DNA of 64,000 nt from the NCBI RefSeq assembly GCF_051304405.1, contig NZ_JBPPGG010000003.1, forward strand, positions 310,001-374,000. The letters are read 5' to 3'. Under the pieces are notes generated by a model that was given only the letters and a program-made list of their open reading frames with translations, was not told the DNA's origin and made no database searches. The DNA is from Pedomonas sp051304405 (GTDB lineage Bacteria; Pseudomonadota; Alphaproteobacteria; Sphingomonadales; Sphingomonadaceae). Positions 17,888-27,511 of the stretch are shown one piece after another. How positions within the stretch are numbered: position 1 is the stretch's first letter; every line of letters starts with the position of its first letter. A program made the position numbers and the translations under genes.

Positions 17888-19082
17888 GATCATGCCCGTT
17901 GACGCCCCACCCGCCGCCAAGGCGAACTCCCGCACCCTGAAGCGTTATGGCATCGCCGCAGCGGTTGTTGCGCTCGGCATTGTCGCCATCGGCACGGCGT
18001 CCCGCCTCCAGGCGACCAATCACCTGCGCGAGGTGGCGGCCGAGGCTGCCATCCCCGTGGTGGCGGTGGTCACGCCGGAGACCGACATCAAGGGCAACGT
18101 CCTGACGCTGCCGGGCAACGTGGAAGCATTCAACACCGCGCCCATCTATGCGCGCACCAACGGCTACGTGCGCCGCTGGCTCGTGAACATCGGCGATCGC
18201 GTCAAGGCGGGCCAGACGCTTGCGGTTCTTGATGCGCCCGAGATCGAGCAGCAGCTCGCCCAGGCCCTGGCCGATTATCAAACCGCCAAGGCCAATCAGC
18301 AGCTTGCCGCGACCACGGCGGAGCGTTGGCGCGCTCTGGTGGCGGAAGATGCGGTCTCCCGGCAGGAAGCGGACGAAAAGGCCGGCGACCTTGCCGCCAA
18401 GACCGCGCTCGCCGAGGCGGCGCAGGCCAATGTGCGGCGCTTGCAGGCGCTGCATGGCTTCACCCAGCTGGTCGCGCCCTTTGACGGCGTGATCACCAGC
18501 CGGTCGGCCCAGATCGGCGCGCTGGTGGTGGCCGGAGCATCGGCCGAGCCGCTGTTCACCGTGTCCGACACCCACCGCATGCGCATCTACGTGCGGGTGC
18601 CGCAGAATTATTCGGCTCAGGTCAAGACCGGCACGTCCGCGAACCTGACATTGCCGGAATTTCCGGGCCGCACGTTCCCGGCCAAGGTGACCCGCAGCGC
18701 CGGGGCCGTCGATCCGCAGTCCGGGGCCGTGCTGGTGGAATTGCAGGCGGACAATGCGGACGGCGCGCTCAAGCCTGGCGCCTTCGCCCAGGTGCAGTTC
18801 GACCTCGATGACGGCGGCACGCAGGGTCTGCGTCTGCCGGGCAGCACCGTGCTGTACAGCATCAATGGTCCGGTCGTCGCCGTCGTGGACGACAAGGGGA
18901 AGGTGACAATCAAACCGGTCACCATCGCGCGGGACGAAGGCCGCACGGTGATTGTCTCCGCCGGTGTCGAGCCCACCGACCGCGTCATCGACTCGCCGCC
19001 GGATGCCATTCAGTCCGGCGACGAGGTGAAGGTTCAGGCCGCAACGGCCACCCCTGCGAAGGGCGCTGCTCATGCGGGCTAA
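17880..19082 (+). CDS. RND efflux membrane-fusion (adaptor) protein, HlyD/AcrA type
   Basis: The product is 400 residues. After a short cytoplasmic start comes one membrane anchor, YGIAAAVVALGIVAIGTASR (~residues 22-41). The lipoyl half-motif NGYVRRWLVNIGDRVKAGQT and its partner GVITSRSAQIGALV flank a helical hairpin (residues ~120-190). A beta-barrel and membrane-proximal domain follow, ending with a Pro/Ala-rich tail. It bridges the permease and the outer-membrane channel encoded on either side. Its 3' end overlaps the next gene by 11 bases, pointing to coupled translation. Confidence 0.9.
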   Translation: MSEIMPVDAPPAAKANSRTLKRYGIAAAVVALGIVAIGTASRLQATNHLREVAAEAAIPVVAVVTPETDIKGNVLTLPGNVEAFNTAPIYARTNGYVRRWLVNIGDRVKAGQTLAVLDAPEIEQQLAQALADYQTAKANQQLAATTAERWRALVAEDAVSRQEADEKAGDLAAKTALAEAAQANVRRLQALHGFTQLVAPFDGVITSRSAQIGALVVAGASAEPLFTVSDTHRMRIYVRVPQNYSAQVKTGTSANLTLPEFPGRTFPAKVTRSAGAVDPQSGAVLVELQADNADGALKPGAFAQVQFDLDDGGTQGLRLPGSTVLYSINGPVVAVVDDKGKVTIKPVTIARDEGRTVIVSAGVEPTDRVIDSPPDAIQSGDEVKVQAATATPAKGAAHAG

Positions 19083-20478
19083 GGGGATGGCGGCGCTGGC
19101 GCTGGCGGCGCTGGCAGGATGCTCGATGGCGCCCGACTACCGTCCGCAGGAGACGCCCCTCCCCGCGCAGTTCCGCGAGGCGGACGGCTGGGTGGCGGCG
19201 GAGCCGATGGACCACGTCGAGCGCGGAGCCTGGTGGGAAGCCTTCGGCGACCCGGTGCTGAACGATCTCATGGCGCGGGCCGAGCAGGCCAGCCCGACCC
19301 TGGCGGCCGCGCTGGCGCGCTACGACCAGGCGCGCGCCGCAGCCGGGATCGACGAAGCGGACCTCTATCCCTCGATTTCCGTCGGTGCCAGGGCGGGCCG
19401 CCAGCGGGTCTCGGGCAACCGGCCGCAGGGCACGGGCGAGCCGCGCACCTACAGCGATTATGTCGTCGGCGGCGCGCTCGATTACGAACTGGACCTCTGG
19501 GGGCGGATCCGCAACAGCGTGCGCGCCTCCCGCGCGGAAGCCGCCGCGAGCGCGGCGGATCTGGCCTCGGCGCGTCTCAGCCTGCAAGCGGCGGTGGCGG
19601 ATGCCTACATGCGCTTGCGGGGCCTGGACGAGCAGGCGGACATGCTGCGTCAGACCGTCGAGGCCTATGACCAGGCCCTGGCGCTCACGCTCAAGCGGTA
19701 CAATGGCGGCATCGCCTCCTCCATCGACGTCAACCGCGCTCGGACGGTGCTGGCCAACGCCCGGGCCGAGGTTTCCGCCATTGCCAGCGAGCGGGCGGCA
19801 ACCGAGCATGAGATCGCGGCCCTGATCGGCGCCGTCGCCTCCGACTTCCGCATTACGCCGCGCGTCGGGCCGTTGACGGCGCCCGATCTGCCGGCGGGCC
19901 TGCCCTCGGAACTGCTGCAACGCCGCCCGGACGTGGCGGCGGCGGAGCGGCGCATGTTCGCCGCCAATGCGCGCATCGGCGTGGCCAAGGCCGCCTTCTT
20001 CCCGTCCCTGACGCTCGGGCTGAGCGGCGGCTGGGAGACCACCCACGGCAAGCTGCTGGAAAGGCCCAACAGCTTCTGGGGCCTGGGGCCGCTGTCTGCG
20101 GCGCTGTCCATTTTCGACGGCGGCCGCCGCACGGCGCAGGTGAAGCTGTCCCGCGCCGACTATGAGGAACAGGCCGCGCGCTATCGCGAGACGGTGCTGA
20201 CCGCCTTCCGGCAGGTGGAGGACGCGCTGGCCGCCAGCCGCCATCTCGCGGCACAGCTCGTCGATCAGCGCACCGCGGCGGAAGCAGCAGGCCGGACGGC
20301 GGAGCTGGCCCTCACCCGCTACCGCAACGGCGCTTCGGACTATCTGGCGGTTGTCACGGCCCAGACGGACGAGCTGAACGCCCGGCGCGCCGTGATCGCC
20401 CTCGAGACCCAGCGTCTGCGCACCCGGATTGCGCTGGTTCGGGCCCTGGGCGGCGATGTTGCCACCACGCAGCCCTGA
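19072..20478 (+). CDS. NodT-family outer-membrane efflux lipoprotein
   Basis: The product is 468 residues. The lipoprotein signal ends LAALAGCSMAPDYRP, with Cys as the acylation site. Two OEP repeats are visible: NDLMARAEQASPTLAAALAR with LDYELDLWGRIRNSVRASRA, and the second half PSELLQRRPDVAAAERRMFA with LSIFDGGRRTAQVK. These are the standard signatures of TolC/NodT channels. It is the last gene of the three-gene efflux operon and supplies the outer-membrane duct. Confidence 0.92.
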   Translation: MRAKGMAALALAALAGCSMAPDYRPQETPLPAQFREADGWVAAEPMDHVERGAWWEAFGDPVLNDLMARAEQASPTLAAALARYDQARAAAGIDEADLYPSISVGARAGRQRVSGNRPQGTGEPRTYSDYVVGGALDYELDLWGRIRNSVRASRAEAAASAADLASARLSLQAAVADAYMRLRGLDEQADMLRQTVEAYDQALALTLKRYNGGIASSIDVNRARTVLANARAEVSAIASERAATEHEIAALIGAVASDFRITPRVGPLTAPDLPAGLPSELLQRRPDVAAAERRMFAANARIGVAKAAFFPSLTLGLSGGWETTHGKLLERPNSFWGLGPLSAALSIFDGGRRTAQVKLSRADYEEQAARYRETVLTAFRQVEDALAASRHLAAQLVDQRTAAEAAGRTAELALTRYRNGASDYLAVVTAQTDELNARRAVIALETQRLRTRIALVRALGGDVATTQP

Positions 20479-20499
20479 GCGGGACGCACCCGCAAACCG

Positions 20500-21399
20500 T
20501 TATCCGGCGGCGGCGAGATGGGGGCCGAGAACGGTGGCGACCCAGTCGACGAATACCCGCACGCGCGGGGAGAGATGACGCTTGCTCGGGTAGAGAATGG
20601 AGACGGGTGTGGGCTCCGGGCGGAAATCTGCCAGCACCTCCATCAGCGCACCGGCGGCAAGATCGTCCTCGAAGCGATGGTACGGCGCCTGCACGAGACC
20701 CAGCCCCAGACGCGCCGCCACCGCATAGGCATCCGCGCCTGAAACCAGCACACGGGAGGGGAGCATGACGTCCAGGCTCTCCCCCTCCACCAGGAACTCC
20801 AGCGGCAACGCCCGGCCGGTGCGCGACGACACAAATCCCACCATCCTGTGGCCGGCAAGGTCGCGGGGCGATACGGGCGTGCCGTACCGGGCGAGATAGT
20901 CGGGGCTGGCACAGGTGATTTCCTGCATGACGCCCAGCGGCCTGACAATCATGTCGCTGTCGTCGAGCTTGCCTGCGCGAACGACGCAATCCACACCCTC
21001 GCGCACCAGATCGACAAAGCGTTCGCTCTCCCCGATATGGACCGTCAGCCCCGGATGCTCGGCCAGAAACGCGGGCAAGGCCGGCAGCAGGAGCCTGCGG
21101 GCCAGGTTCCCGGGGACATCGACACGCAGCAATCCGCCGACACCGCCCCCTGCGTTCCGGTCCGCGTCCTCCAGATCCGCGAGAATCGAGACACAGCGAC
21201 GGTAATAGGCCTCCCCTTCCGCTGTCGGCTGCACATGCCGCGTCGTCCGCTGCAACAGGCGCGTGCCCAGCCGCCGTTCCAGATCCTTGATGGCAGCGGT
21301 CGCCACAGGTCGCGAAATACCCATGTCCGCCGCCGCCGCACTGAAGCTGGCGCGCTCGACAACCCGCACGAATAATTCGAGAGTAGAGAGGCGGTCCAT
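20500..21399 (-). CDS. LysR-family transcriptional regulator, divergent from a short-chain dehydrogenase
   Basis: The product is 299 residues, starting MDRLSTLELFVRVVE. The helix-turn-helix is ASFSAAAADMGISRPVATAA, IKDLERRLGTRLLQRTTRHV (residues ~17-57). The C-terminal substrate-binding fold follows (LLRVDVPGNLARRLLLPALP and later FVDWVATVLG). It belongs to the common subgroup in which the regulator sits head to head with an oxidoreductase gene. A perfect inverted repeat lies 5 bases from its start codon, consistent with autoregulation and control of the neighbour. It ends 22 bases from the outer-membrane channel gene, tail to tail. Confidence 0.9.
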   Translation of the reverse strand: MDRLSTLELFVRVVERASFSAAAADMGISRPVATAAIKDLERRLGTRLLQRTTRHVQPTAEGEAYYRRCVSILADLEDADRNAGGGVGGLLRVDVPGNLARRLLLPALPAFLAEHPGLTVHIGESERFVDLVREGVDCVVRAGKLDDSDMIVRPLGVMQEITCASPDYLARYGTPVSPRDLAGHRMVGFVSSRTGRALPLEFLVEGESLDVMLPSRVLVSGADAYAVAARLGLGLVQAPYHRFEDDLAAGALMEVLADFRPEPTPVSILYPSKRHLSPRVRVFVDWVATVLGPHLAAAG

Positions 21400-21404
21400 A
21401 CGGA

Positions 21405-21425
21405 CTATTCTGTAGGGCAGAATAG
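21405..21425. promoter_or_regulatory. Probable LysR operator
   Basis: CTATTCTG-TAGGG-CAGAATAG is a perfect 8-bp inverted repeat with a 5-base spacer in the 101-base divergent region between the LysR and dehydrogenase genes. It contains the ATTC-N9-GAAT form expected for a LysR-type binding box. Confidence 0.7.
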
Positions 21426-21500
21426 AGATGACGGCAAAGGCGATCTAATCCGCCGTGGGTCCGGGATCTATGTTGGGGCTCCCGAACAAGGAGACCTGCC

Positions 21501-22262
21501 ATGACACATCTTCCCCACATTGCCCTCGTGACCGGTGGCAGCCGCGGCCTTGGCCGCGCGACGGTCGAAGCCCTTGCCCGTCGCGGCGTCGCCAGCATCT
21601 TCACCTACAACGCGAACAAGGCCGAGGCGGAGAAGGTCGTTGGCCTGGTCGAGCAGGCCGGGAGCAAAGCCGTCGCGCTTCGGCTGGATACCGGCGACAC
21701 CGCCTCGTTCGACGCCTTCGTCGAGACGGTGAAGGAGACCCTTCCCACCCTGGGCGCGGATAAATTCAGCTCCCTCGTCAACAACGCCGGGAACTCCAGC
21801 GGCATGGGATTCCTGACGGCCGAGGAGAACGAGTTCGACACACTGTACAGAATTCACGTCAAGGGCGTGTTCTTCCTGAGCCAGAAGCTGGTCCCCTTGA
21901 TGCACGACGGCGGGCGCATCGTGAACATTTCGTCCGGCCTCACCCGGTTTGCCATGGCGAACCGCGCGGCTTACGCCACGATGAAGGGTGCCGTCGAGAC
22001 GATGACCAAATACATGGCCTTCGAGCTTGGCCCGCGGCAGATTGCGGTCAACTGCGTGGCGCCGGGCGCGATCGCCACCGATTTCAGCGGCGGTGTCGTC
22101 CGCGACAACCAGGAGGTTGCCAAGGCGATTGGCGCCATGACGGCGCTTGGCCGGCCGGGCGTGCCCGAGGATATCGGGCCGATGATCGCCTCCCTCCTCT
22201 CCGAGGACAATCGGTGGGTGAACGCGCAGCGGATCGAGGTCTCGGGCGGCATGCGCGTCTGA
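21501..22262 (+). CDS. Short-chain dehydrogenase/reductase (SDR)
   Basis: The product is 253 residues with AAGGAGA ahead of the ATG. The classical SDR signature is complete: cofactor loop VTGGSRGLGRATVEAL, SLVNNAGNSSGMGF, the catalytic Ser in NISSGLTRF and the YATMK motif, then VNCVAPGAIATDF and a C-terminal RIEVSGGMRV. The absence of an acidic residue after the second beta strand (IFTYNANKAEAEK) leaves NADP(H) more likely than NAD. The substrate is unknown; its probable regulator is the divergent LysR gene. Confidence 0.92.
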   Translation: MTHLPHIALVTGGSRGLGRATVEALARRGVASIFTYNANKAEAEKVVGLVEQAGSKAVALRLDTGDTASFDAFVETVKETLPTLGADKFSSLVNNAGNSSGMGFLTAEENEFDTLYRIHVKGVFFLSQKLVPLMHDGGRIVNISSGLTRFAMANRAAYATMKGAVETMTKYMAFELGPRQIAVNCVAPGAIATDFSGGVVRDNQEVAKAIGAMTALGRPGVPEDIGPMIASLLSEDNRWVNAQRIEVSGGMRV

Positions 22263-22292
22263 CGGCCCTGCCCGATGCTGAGAGGAAGCGCT

Positions 22293-22312
22293 GCTGACCG
22301 CCTTCGGTCAGC
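22293..22312 (+). terminator. Hairpin after the SDR gene
   Basis: GCTGACCG-CCTT-CGGTCAGC, an 8-bp perfect stem, lies 30 bases past the SDR stop codon. No T-run follows on the plus strand. Confidence 0.5.
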
Positions 22313-22332
22313 AATGATCGGGACATGAAAAA

Positions 22333-22358
22333 GGCGAGGCTTCGTCTGAAGCCTCGCC
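22333..22358 (-). terminator. Intrinsic terminator of the autotransporter gene
   Basis: On the minus strand GGCGAGGCTTC and GAAGCCTCGCC form an 11-bp perfect stem with a 4-base loop, followed by TTTTTC. It lies 24 bases beyond the autotransporter stop codon. Confidence 0.85.
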
Positions 22359-22382
22359 CAGGTTCTTACGCTGCTTTGCGGG

Positions 22383-25300
22383 TCAGAAACGCACTCTCAT
22401 GCCGACGCGCCAGCCGAAGCCTTCCGCATTGGCGCGATCGAGCGAGAAGTTGTAGTCGCCCGACGCGAAGGCGCTGACCGTCGGCGTGAGCTCTCCCGAG
22501 ATCGCCAGCTGGGCCTGCCCCCAGGTGCCGCCCAGGCTGGTTCCCAGATTGACCGGATACAGGTCAGACAGGGTGCTGATCCGGGTCACGGCCTTCTGCT
22601 CGAAGTCATGCCACACGTTGAAGCGGCCCCACGCCGTCATCCGGCGATCGCCCGAGGCCGTCCAGCTTCGGACAAGGCGCGCACCGAGCCGGCCGTAGGT
22701 CGAGCGGCTGCTGTCGTAATGAATGCGGGCGACGCGATCCTGGCCATTCTCGAACGTCACGTACTGGTGGATGATCTGCGCCTGCGGCTCGAGAACCCAG
22801 CCATCGCCAACAACAAACGGCGTACCGCCCTCGATCGACGCGCTGATGCCCCAGCCATCGGGGCTGAACCCGTCGGCCGTCGCCGTCTCCACCGTGCTCT
22901 TGTAGCGCGTGCCCTGAAGCACAAAGTCCACATAGCTGCCCTTGCTGCCGGTGTGGGTCCAATACCCGCCAAAGCTGTACCCGGTCAGCTTGGCCTTGCC
23001 GGAGCGGCCCCCATAGACGGCGTCCACAGTGCCGGTGATCTCGCCGACACCTGCGTACAAGCCCGCCGCCAGACGCGACCCCTTCGGCCCGGTGACGCGG
23101 TGCAGGTCGAAGCCGAGCTGGAGACCCTGCGAATGACGGTTGTACGACGCGCCGCGCTTCTGGAACTTGTCGTACTGCGTGGCGACGCTGCCGTTGTTGT
23201 TGCCGAAGTCCCCCCGGAAGCCGAAGATGCGGCCCCACATCGAGGTCTCGCGGCGCAGGGTGTTCTGCTGCGCGGACGTATCGGCAAGGGCCGGGTTGGC
23301 GACCGGCAGGTGGATGTAATCCTGCCCCACGCGGTCGTGGTAGTTGCCCAGCATCTCCATGCCGAAACGGTGCGCCAGAGCCGGAAGCGCCACATAGGTG
23401 GGGATTTCCGGACGATAATTGGGATATTCAGGCTGAGGCTCAGGGTCCGGCTGCGGCGTTCCCCCCTTATCCGGATCGCCCGGCGGCACCGGATCCGTGC
23501 CCGGCTCCAGGGTTTCCACGAGGGTGTTGCGCAGGTACCAGTTGCCGTCGGCGGCGTCGCCCTCCAGCCCGTTGTGGAAGAGCTCATATTCATAGGCGCC
23601 GGCCACGATCCGGTTCTCGAGGACGAAAACCCCTGCCGCCGAGGCCGCCTTGTTCCGCACCTCGACCAGCTGGATACCGTTGCCGGTCGTCAGCGCACCG
23701 AGGAGCGCCGGATCGTAGCCCACCTCGATCGCCGTGGGCGCGCTCCCCAGCCGGGTGCTGTCCACAATCAGCATGTCCGCATGGCTGTTGGAAGCGCCGC
23801 CCGGCGCCAGGCCCTCGTTCAAAACAGCATTGACGTAAAGCTTGCCGCCGTTGGAGACGAAGACAGCCGGATCGCCGGCCCCGCCGGTGATCACCAACGT
23901 ATTGCCGATGGCGTTGCCACGCAGATCGATCACGCCGGCGTGATTGAACGTGCCCAGATTCACCAGCTGCGCCTGCACGATGCCGGTCCGGTTCATATCA
24001 TAGAAGGTGGGCTCGAGCTGGCGGCTGTCGGCGCCTGTGGTGGGCGCATAATAACCGGCCGCATCGGTCGTGGTCTCACCCGTCACCGGCACCAGGCGAA
24101 CCGTGCCCTCGTTGTTGAACACGGAGTCCGGCCCGCCAAAATCGGAAATGGCAACGCGCTTGGTATCCCGCGCGCCGTCCCCATCCGTGTCGGCGAAATG
24201 GCGCAGCTCCAGTACGCCGCTTGACGTATTGTTGAAGCTGTTGCCTGCGACTTCGGCGTACTCCACAAAGCCCGTGATGGTGCCGGCGTTGCGGATTTCG
24301 AGAGCGCCGCCCGAGCCGCTGCCGCGATTGGCATCGGCGATGGCGCGATCCGACGCCGCACCGATCCGGCCCGCAGTGTCAACCAGGCCGGACGTGGCGG
24401 CCCCGATCATCACGCCGGCCGCAGGAGTGGCGGGGCCACCGGCATCGTTCTGCCAGCCGCCCGTAACCACTGCACTCGCGCCAAGGGCAACGGTCGCAGC
24501 ATCATCCGAAGACGTTGCATATATGCCAACGCCAGATGCGCCCGTCGCCTGCACGACCCCTGCAATCCCCACCACCGAGGCACCCTTTGCCTCTGCAAGG
24601 ACGCCGTAGGCCTCTTCGCCCGCCACGGCGATGGTTGATCCTGCCTCCTGGATCACCGTTGAAGCGCCGTTGCTTGTCGCTTGCACCCAGACACCGTGTG
24701 CACGATCGCCAGCGGTTGTCACCTGGCTTGCGTCTTTCAGATAAACCTCGGCCTTGCCACTGCCGGCGTGATCGACATTGATACCGATCGCATCATCGCC
24801 ATGCGTTGTAACGCTGCCATTGCCGGTCAGGGTTACGGAATGAATAGCGTCGTTGGCCGCATTGGCACTTTTAGAGAAAATGCCGTGAGCACTTGCGCCG
24901 AACGTCTCGATTGTACCGGCGTTCGTCATCGTCGTCGCCCCACGGCCCGTCTGATACAACCACGCGCCGTATCCCATGCCGTGCACTGTCACCCGCGCCG
25001 TTTCGGTAAAGCGGAATGTCATATCAGCGGTCGAGGCGGTATTCCCTATAAACGCCATTACGCCATCTGCATAAACTCCATTTGTTTCAATGGAACCACT
25101 GATCTCTGCCTCGACCGAACCCAGACCATAGGTCAAAAGGTAGGCGCCTATGCCCAACTCCCCAAACGTCGAGATTGTGGCGCCGGCAGTCTGTACGAAA
25201 CGGAGTGCGCCCGTGGAATTCGCGTTGGAGGTGTAAATATTGATACCATATCCCAGGTCGCCCTTGGTCTCGATCTTGCCCGACGACGTGATTGTCGCGT

Positions 25301-25916
25301 CGCCTAACCCTGCATGGTAGGCATAGAGGCCGACGACCTCTTCGCCTTCGACGTCAATCGTGCTTTCGGCTCGCTGCGTTATCGAGATCGAGGCGGCACT
25401 GTCCGTATTGGACGCTCTGCCAATGATGCCACCAGCGCCAGCGCCCCCGGAAACAGGCCCATTGTAAGAGTAGGAGATGTTGCCGGCGAAATCGATGGTG
25501 ACGTCACTGGTGCTGGTTGCCCCGGCATGCACCTGAACGTTGTAGGCCCCATCGCCGCTGGTCGTCAGCTCGACCCCTTGGTCAACCTTGAGGTGGAGCG
25601 GACCAGCGCCGCTGCTGGAGAGCTGGATGGAATAGGCGCTCGGCCCGGGCGTGCGGTTGACGACAACACCATTGCGGACCTCGAGCGACAGTCCATCCGG
25701 CTCATGATAATTGATACCACCGCTATACGGGTTCCCGGCATCGGTACACACGACAGTCTGGGGTGAGCCGGACGGAGCTCCGCACTCATTGGCCGCACGG
25801 GCTGGCGTGGCGGGCACCAAAAGCGCCATCGCGAACGTCGCACCGACATACGGGCCAGCGCCCGTCCAGCAAGAGGACTGGAGCAAGGCGCGTTTGAACT
25901 TGAAGCGCGTCAGCAT
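22383..25916 (-). CDS. Autotransporter (type V secretion) protein
   Basis: The product is 1177 residues from the ATG at 25916; an in-frame GTG four codons upstream is too close to GGGGGAG to be preferred with confidence. A long signal region ends ATFAMALLVPATPARA. The passenger (~residues 40-840) is Ala/Gly/Thr-rich and built of repeating beta-helix-like units with recurring T.G..A.G(I/V) patterns such as TTHGDDAIGINVDHAG. A Pro-rich linker (PVPPGDPDKGGTPQPDPEPQ) precedes the ~290-residue barrel, which contains MWGRIFGFRGDFG and ends in the terminal aromatic GWRVGMRVRF. It presents or releases a surface protein; adhesion is possible but not shown. No catalytic triad was recognised. Confidence 0.9.
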   Translation of the reverse strand: MLTRFKFKRALLQSSCWTGAGPYVGATFAMALLVPATPARAANECGAPSGSPQTVVCTDAGNPYSGGINYHEPDGLSLEVRNGVVVNRTPGPSAYSIQLSSSGAGPLHLKVDQGVELTTSGDGAYNVQVHAGATSTSDVTIDFAGNISYSYNGPVSGGAGAGGIIGRASNTDSAASISITQRAESTIDVEGEEVVGLYAYHAGLGDATITSSGKIETKGDLGYGINIYTSNANSTGALRFVQTAGATISTFGELGIGAYLLTYGLGSVEAEISGSIETNGVYADGVMAFIGNTASTADMTFRFTETARVTVHGMGYGAWLYQTGRGATTMTNAGTIETFGASAHGIFSKSANAANDAIHSVTLTGNGSVTTHGDDAIGINVDHAGSGKAEVYLKDASQVTTAGDRAHGVWVQATSNGASTVIQEAGSTIAVAGEEAYGVLAEAKGASVVGIAGVVQATGASGVGIYATSSDDAATVALGASAVVTGGWQNDAGGPATPAAGVMIGAATSGLVDTAGRIGAASDRAIADANRGSGSGGALEIRNAGTITGFVEYAEVAGNSFNNTSSGVLELRHFADTDGDGARDTKRVAISDFGGPDSVFNNEGTVRLVPVTGETTTDAAGYYAPTTGADSRQLEPTFYDMNRTGIVQAQLVNLGTFNHAGVIDLRGNAIGNTLVITGGAGDPAVFVSNGGKLYVNAVLNEGLAPGGASNSHADMLIVDSTRLGSAPTAIEVGYDPALLGALTTGNGIQLVEVRNKAASAAGVFVLENRIVAGAYEYELFHNGLEGDAADGNWYLRNTLVETLEPGTDPVPPGDPDKGGTPQPDPEPQPEYPNYRPEIPTYVALPALAHRFGMEMLGNYHDRVGQDYIHLPVANPALADTSAQQNTLRRETSMWGRIFGFRGDFGNNNGSVATQYDKFQKRGASYNRHSQGLQLGFDLHRVTGPKGSRLAAGLYAGVGEITGTVDAVYGGRSGKAKLTGYSFGGYWTHTGSKGSYVDFVLQGTRYKSTVETATADGFSPDGWGISASIEGGTPFVVGDGWVLEPQAQIIHQYVTFENGQDRVARIHYDSSRSTYGRLGARLVRSWTASGDRRMTAWGRFNVWHDFEQKAVTRISTLSDLYPVNLGTSLGGTWGQAQLAISGELTPTVSAFASGDYNFSLDRANAEGFGWRVGMRVRF

Positions 25917-25928
25917 GGCGTGAAACAC

Positions 25929-27439
25929 TCTCCCCCAAATAATGAATAATGTGGTGAGAGTGTGCTGTAATGAAATTCGGTTATCTAGAAAAATAACAAG
26001 GTTAACATGGCGTTAACTTGTTGCCGGTAGGAACTAACACGCAAAATAAAATCAGACAATTCAAATTTTTTGCCCAGTTTGACGAACTTTAGCGACCATG
26101 TGGCACCCTTGCCACAATCATTATTGAAAAGTATCGCACCTCTGTTTCCAGAAGCAACAATATCCGGTTTTAAACGGCGGCGCGTATCCCGCCCATCCCC
26201 GCCACCATCAGCGCGCCCTCCTGCCCGATGGATGCGATTTGCCTAGTGCGGAAAGGGATCCGAGGGCCTCGTATTTCCCGGCACAATTGCTCTTCAGGCC
26301 TGGCGAATGTCATCAAAAATGACAAAAAATCGACGATGGCGGCGGGTAACACAATCTAACAGTGGACTTCGGCCGCAGAAAGCATTTTAGCAACCAACGT
26401 TTCTACCGGCCTTCAACTGATTTTTCGATATTCCCTCTTTAGGCATCTACGCCGTTCTACAAACCGCCACAAAATCAATACATTCAAAAAAACGAAAACT
26501 ATCATAAAAAAATATTTTTTCTTTACTCTAAAATAACCCTCCTCCGCCGTTTTTCCATAAACACCTCTCCATCACTAAATTATTTATTATATTTCTTATC
26601 TTATGACGAATTTTTATATGCCACCCACTCCAGTCTATCACCCCTTTCTCAACATATTAGCTCAACGCAGCAACATTTTACCGATAAAATAAAAATTATT
26701 AATTATTTCAAAAACCATTTTCGTTGACAAAGACATCTTTGTAGAACAGAATTCTCTTCTTTAAATCACCCGGTTACATTGGCTACATTTTACCCACGCG
26801 GCAAGGGCCAGACCCGTGACGATGCAACAATTCATTTACTACTTTGCGAACGGTAAGCTCTAACAAATCTGGATCCTATATAATTGCATGCAACACTATG
26901 CATTCAACCGCAGACAGGCGCATATCTCCGTCGACGTAATTGAACAAATAGAAAACCTGAGCACACTTTCTCGATACTGCTTCGAGTTGCTGCCGGTTGT
27001 AGCAGGGTCAATCCGCCACTTCATCGTCGCCTGTGCTAACGTGCCCCCTGGCATTTTAAACTCTGATCTCTATACAGCCCAATGGGCCCGCCTATAACCT
27101 CTACAATCCGCGACAAACCACCAAGGAAAGCCACAATTCCAATTGCCATGTCATCCACCCCGATATGGCTTCCATCAACTTAGCCTTCTATAAAAATTGC
27201 CCTCAAGACACACCAGCAAGAATCTGTTTGTCTGTATGCACGAAATCTAATTGCAGCAAAACTTCAAGATCGGCCGCCACCGCATCGTTACCTTCCCATA
27301 AACACTTTACATTTATCACCATAGATAGAAAACGAATTAAATTATTTTTTATTTATAAAAAAAATCTTCTCTGCGTATTTATCTAAATTTCAAGACAATT
27401 ATTGTCCGCGGCATTGAACAATAAATCAAATATAGGTTT
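25929..27439. other. Long AT-rich intergenic region at the left border of the lasso island
   Basis: About 1.5 kb. Composition falls sharply from ~25930 onward. A GC-richer patch at ~26160-26350 has a 60-residue minus frame ending GGIRAAV that looks like debris of a former gene. Frames at 26888-27386 show no family resemblance. Runs of A/T dominate 26460-26720. No integrase or tRNA boundary was seen. Confidence 0.55.
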
Positions 27440-27486
27440 GAAAATATTTTCCCACTGTGGTGTTATCATTGTGCCGGATAATCCGG
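27440..27486 (+). promoter_or_regulatory. Candidate operator/promoter region of the lasso precursor
   Basis: The palindrome GAAAATATTTTC (27440-27451) is followed after 22 bases by the inverted repeat CCGGA-TAA-TCCGG (27474-27486), which ends 25 bases before the precursor ATG. The same pair, in the same order and with similar spacing, lies before the isopeptidase gene. Confidence 0.55.
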
Positions 27487-27511
27487 TATATTTCAAATTA
27501 GGAGACCAAGC

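Noticed and set aside
15617..17935. 772-codon minus frame opposite the RND permease
   Set aside because: It is a shadow of a strongly supported pump; the translation is Arg/His/Glu/Gly-rich without family motifs.
22608..24224. 538-codon plus frame opposite the autotransporter
   Set aside because: Antisense shadow of a clear autotransporter barrel and passenger.
26170..26352. 60-codon minus frame in the AT-rich left flank
   Set aside because: No ribosome site or family resemblance; better seen as gene debris in a GC-richer patch.
26888..27386. Two plus-strand frames upstream of the lasso precursor as possible additional small peptides
   Set aside because: No leader-like LGKA..T pattern, no acceptor spacing, and no good ribosome site.
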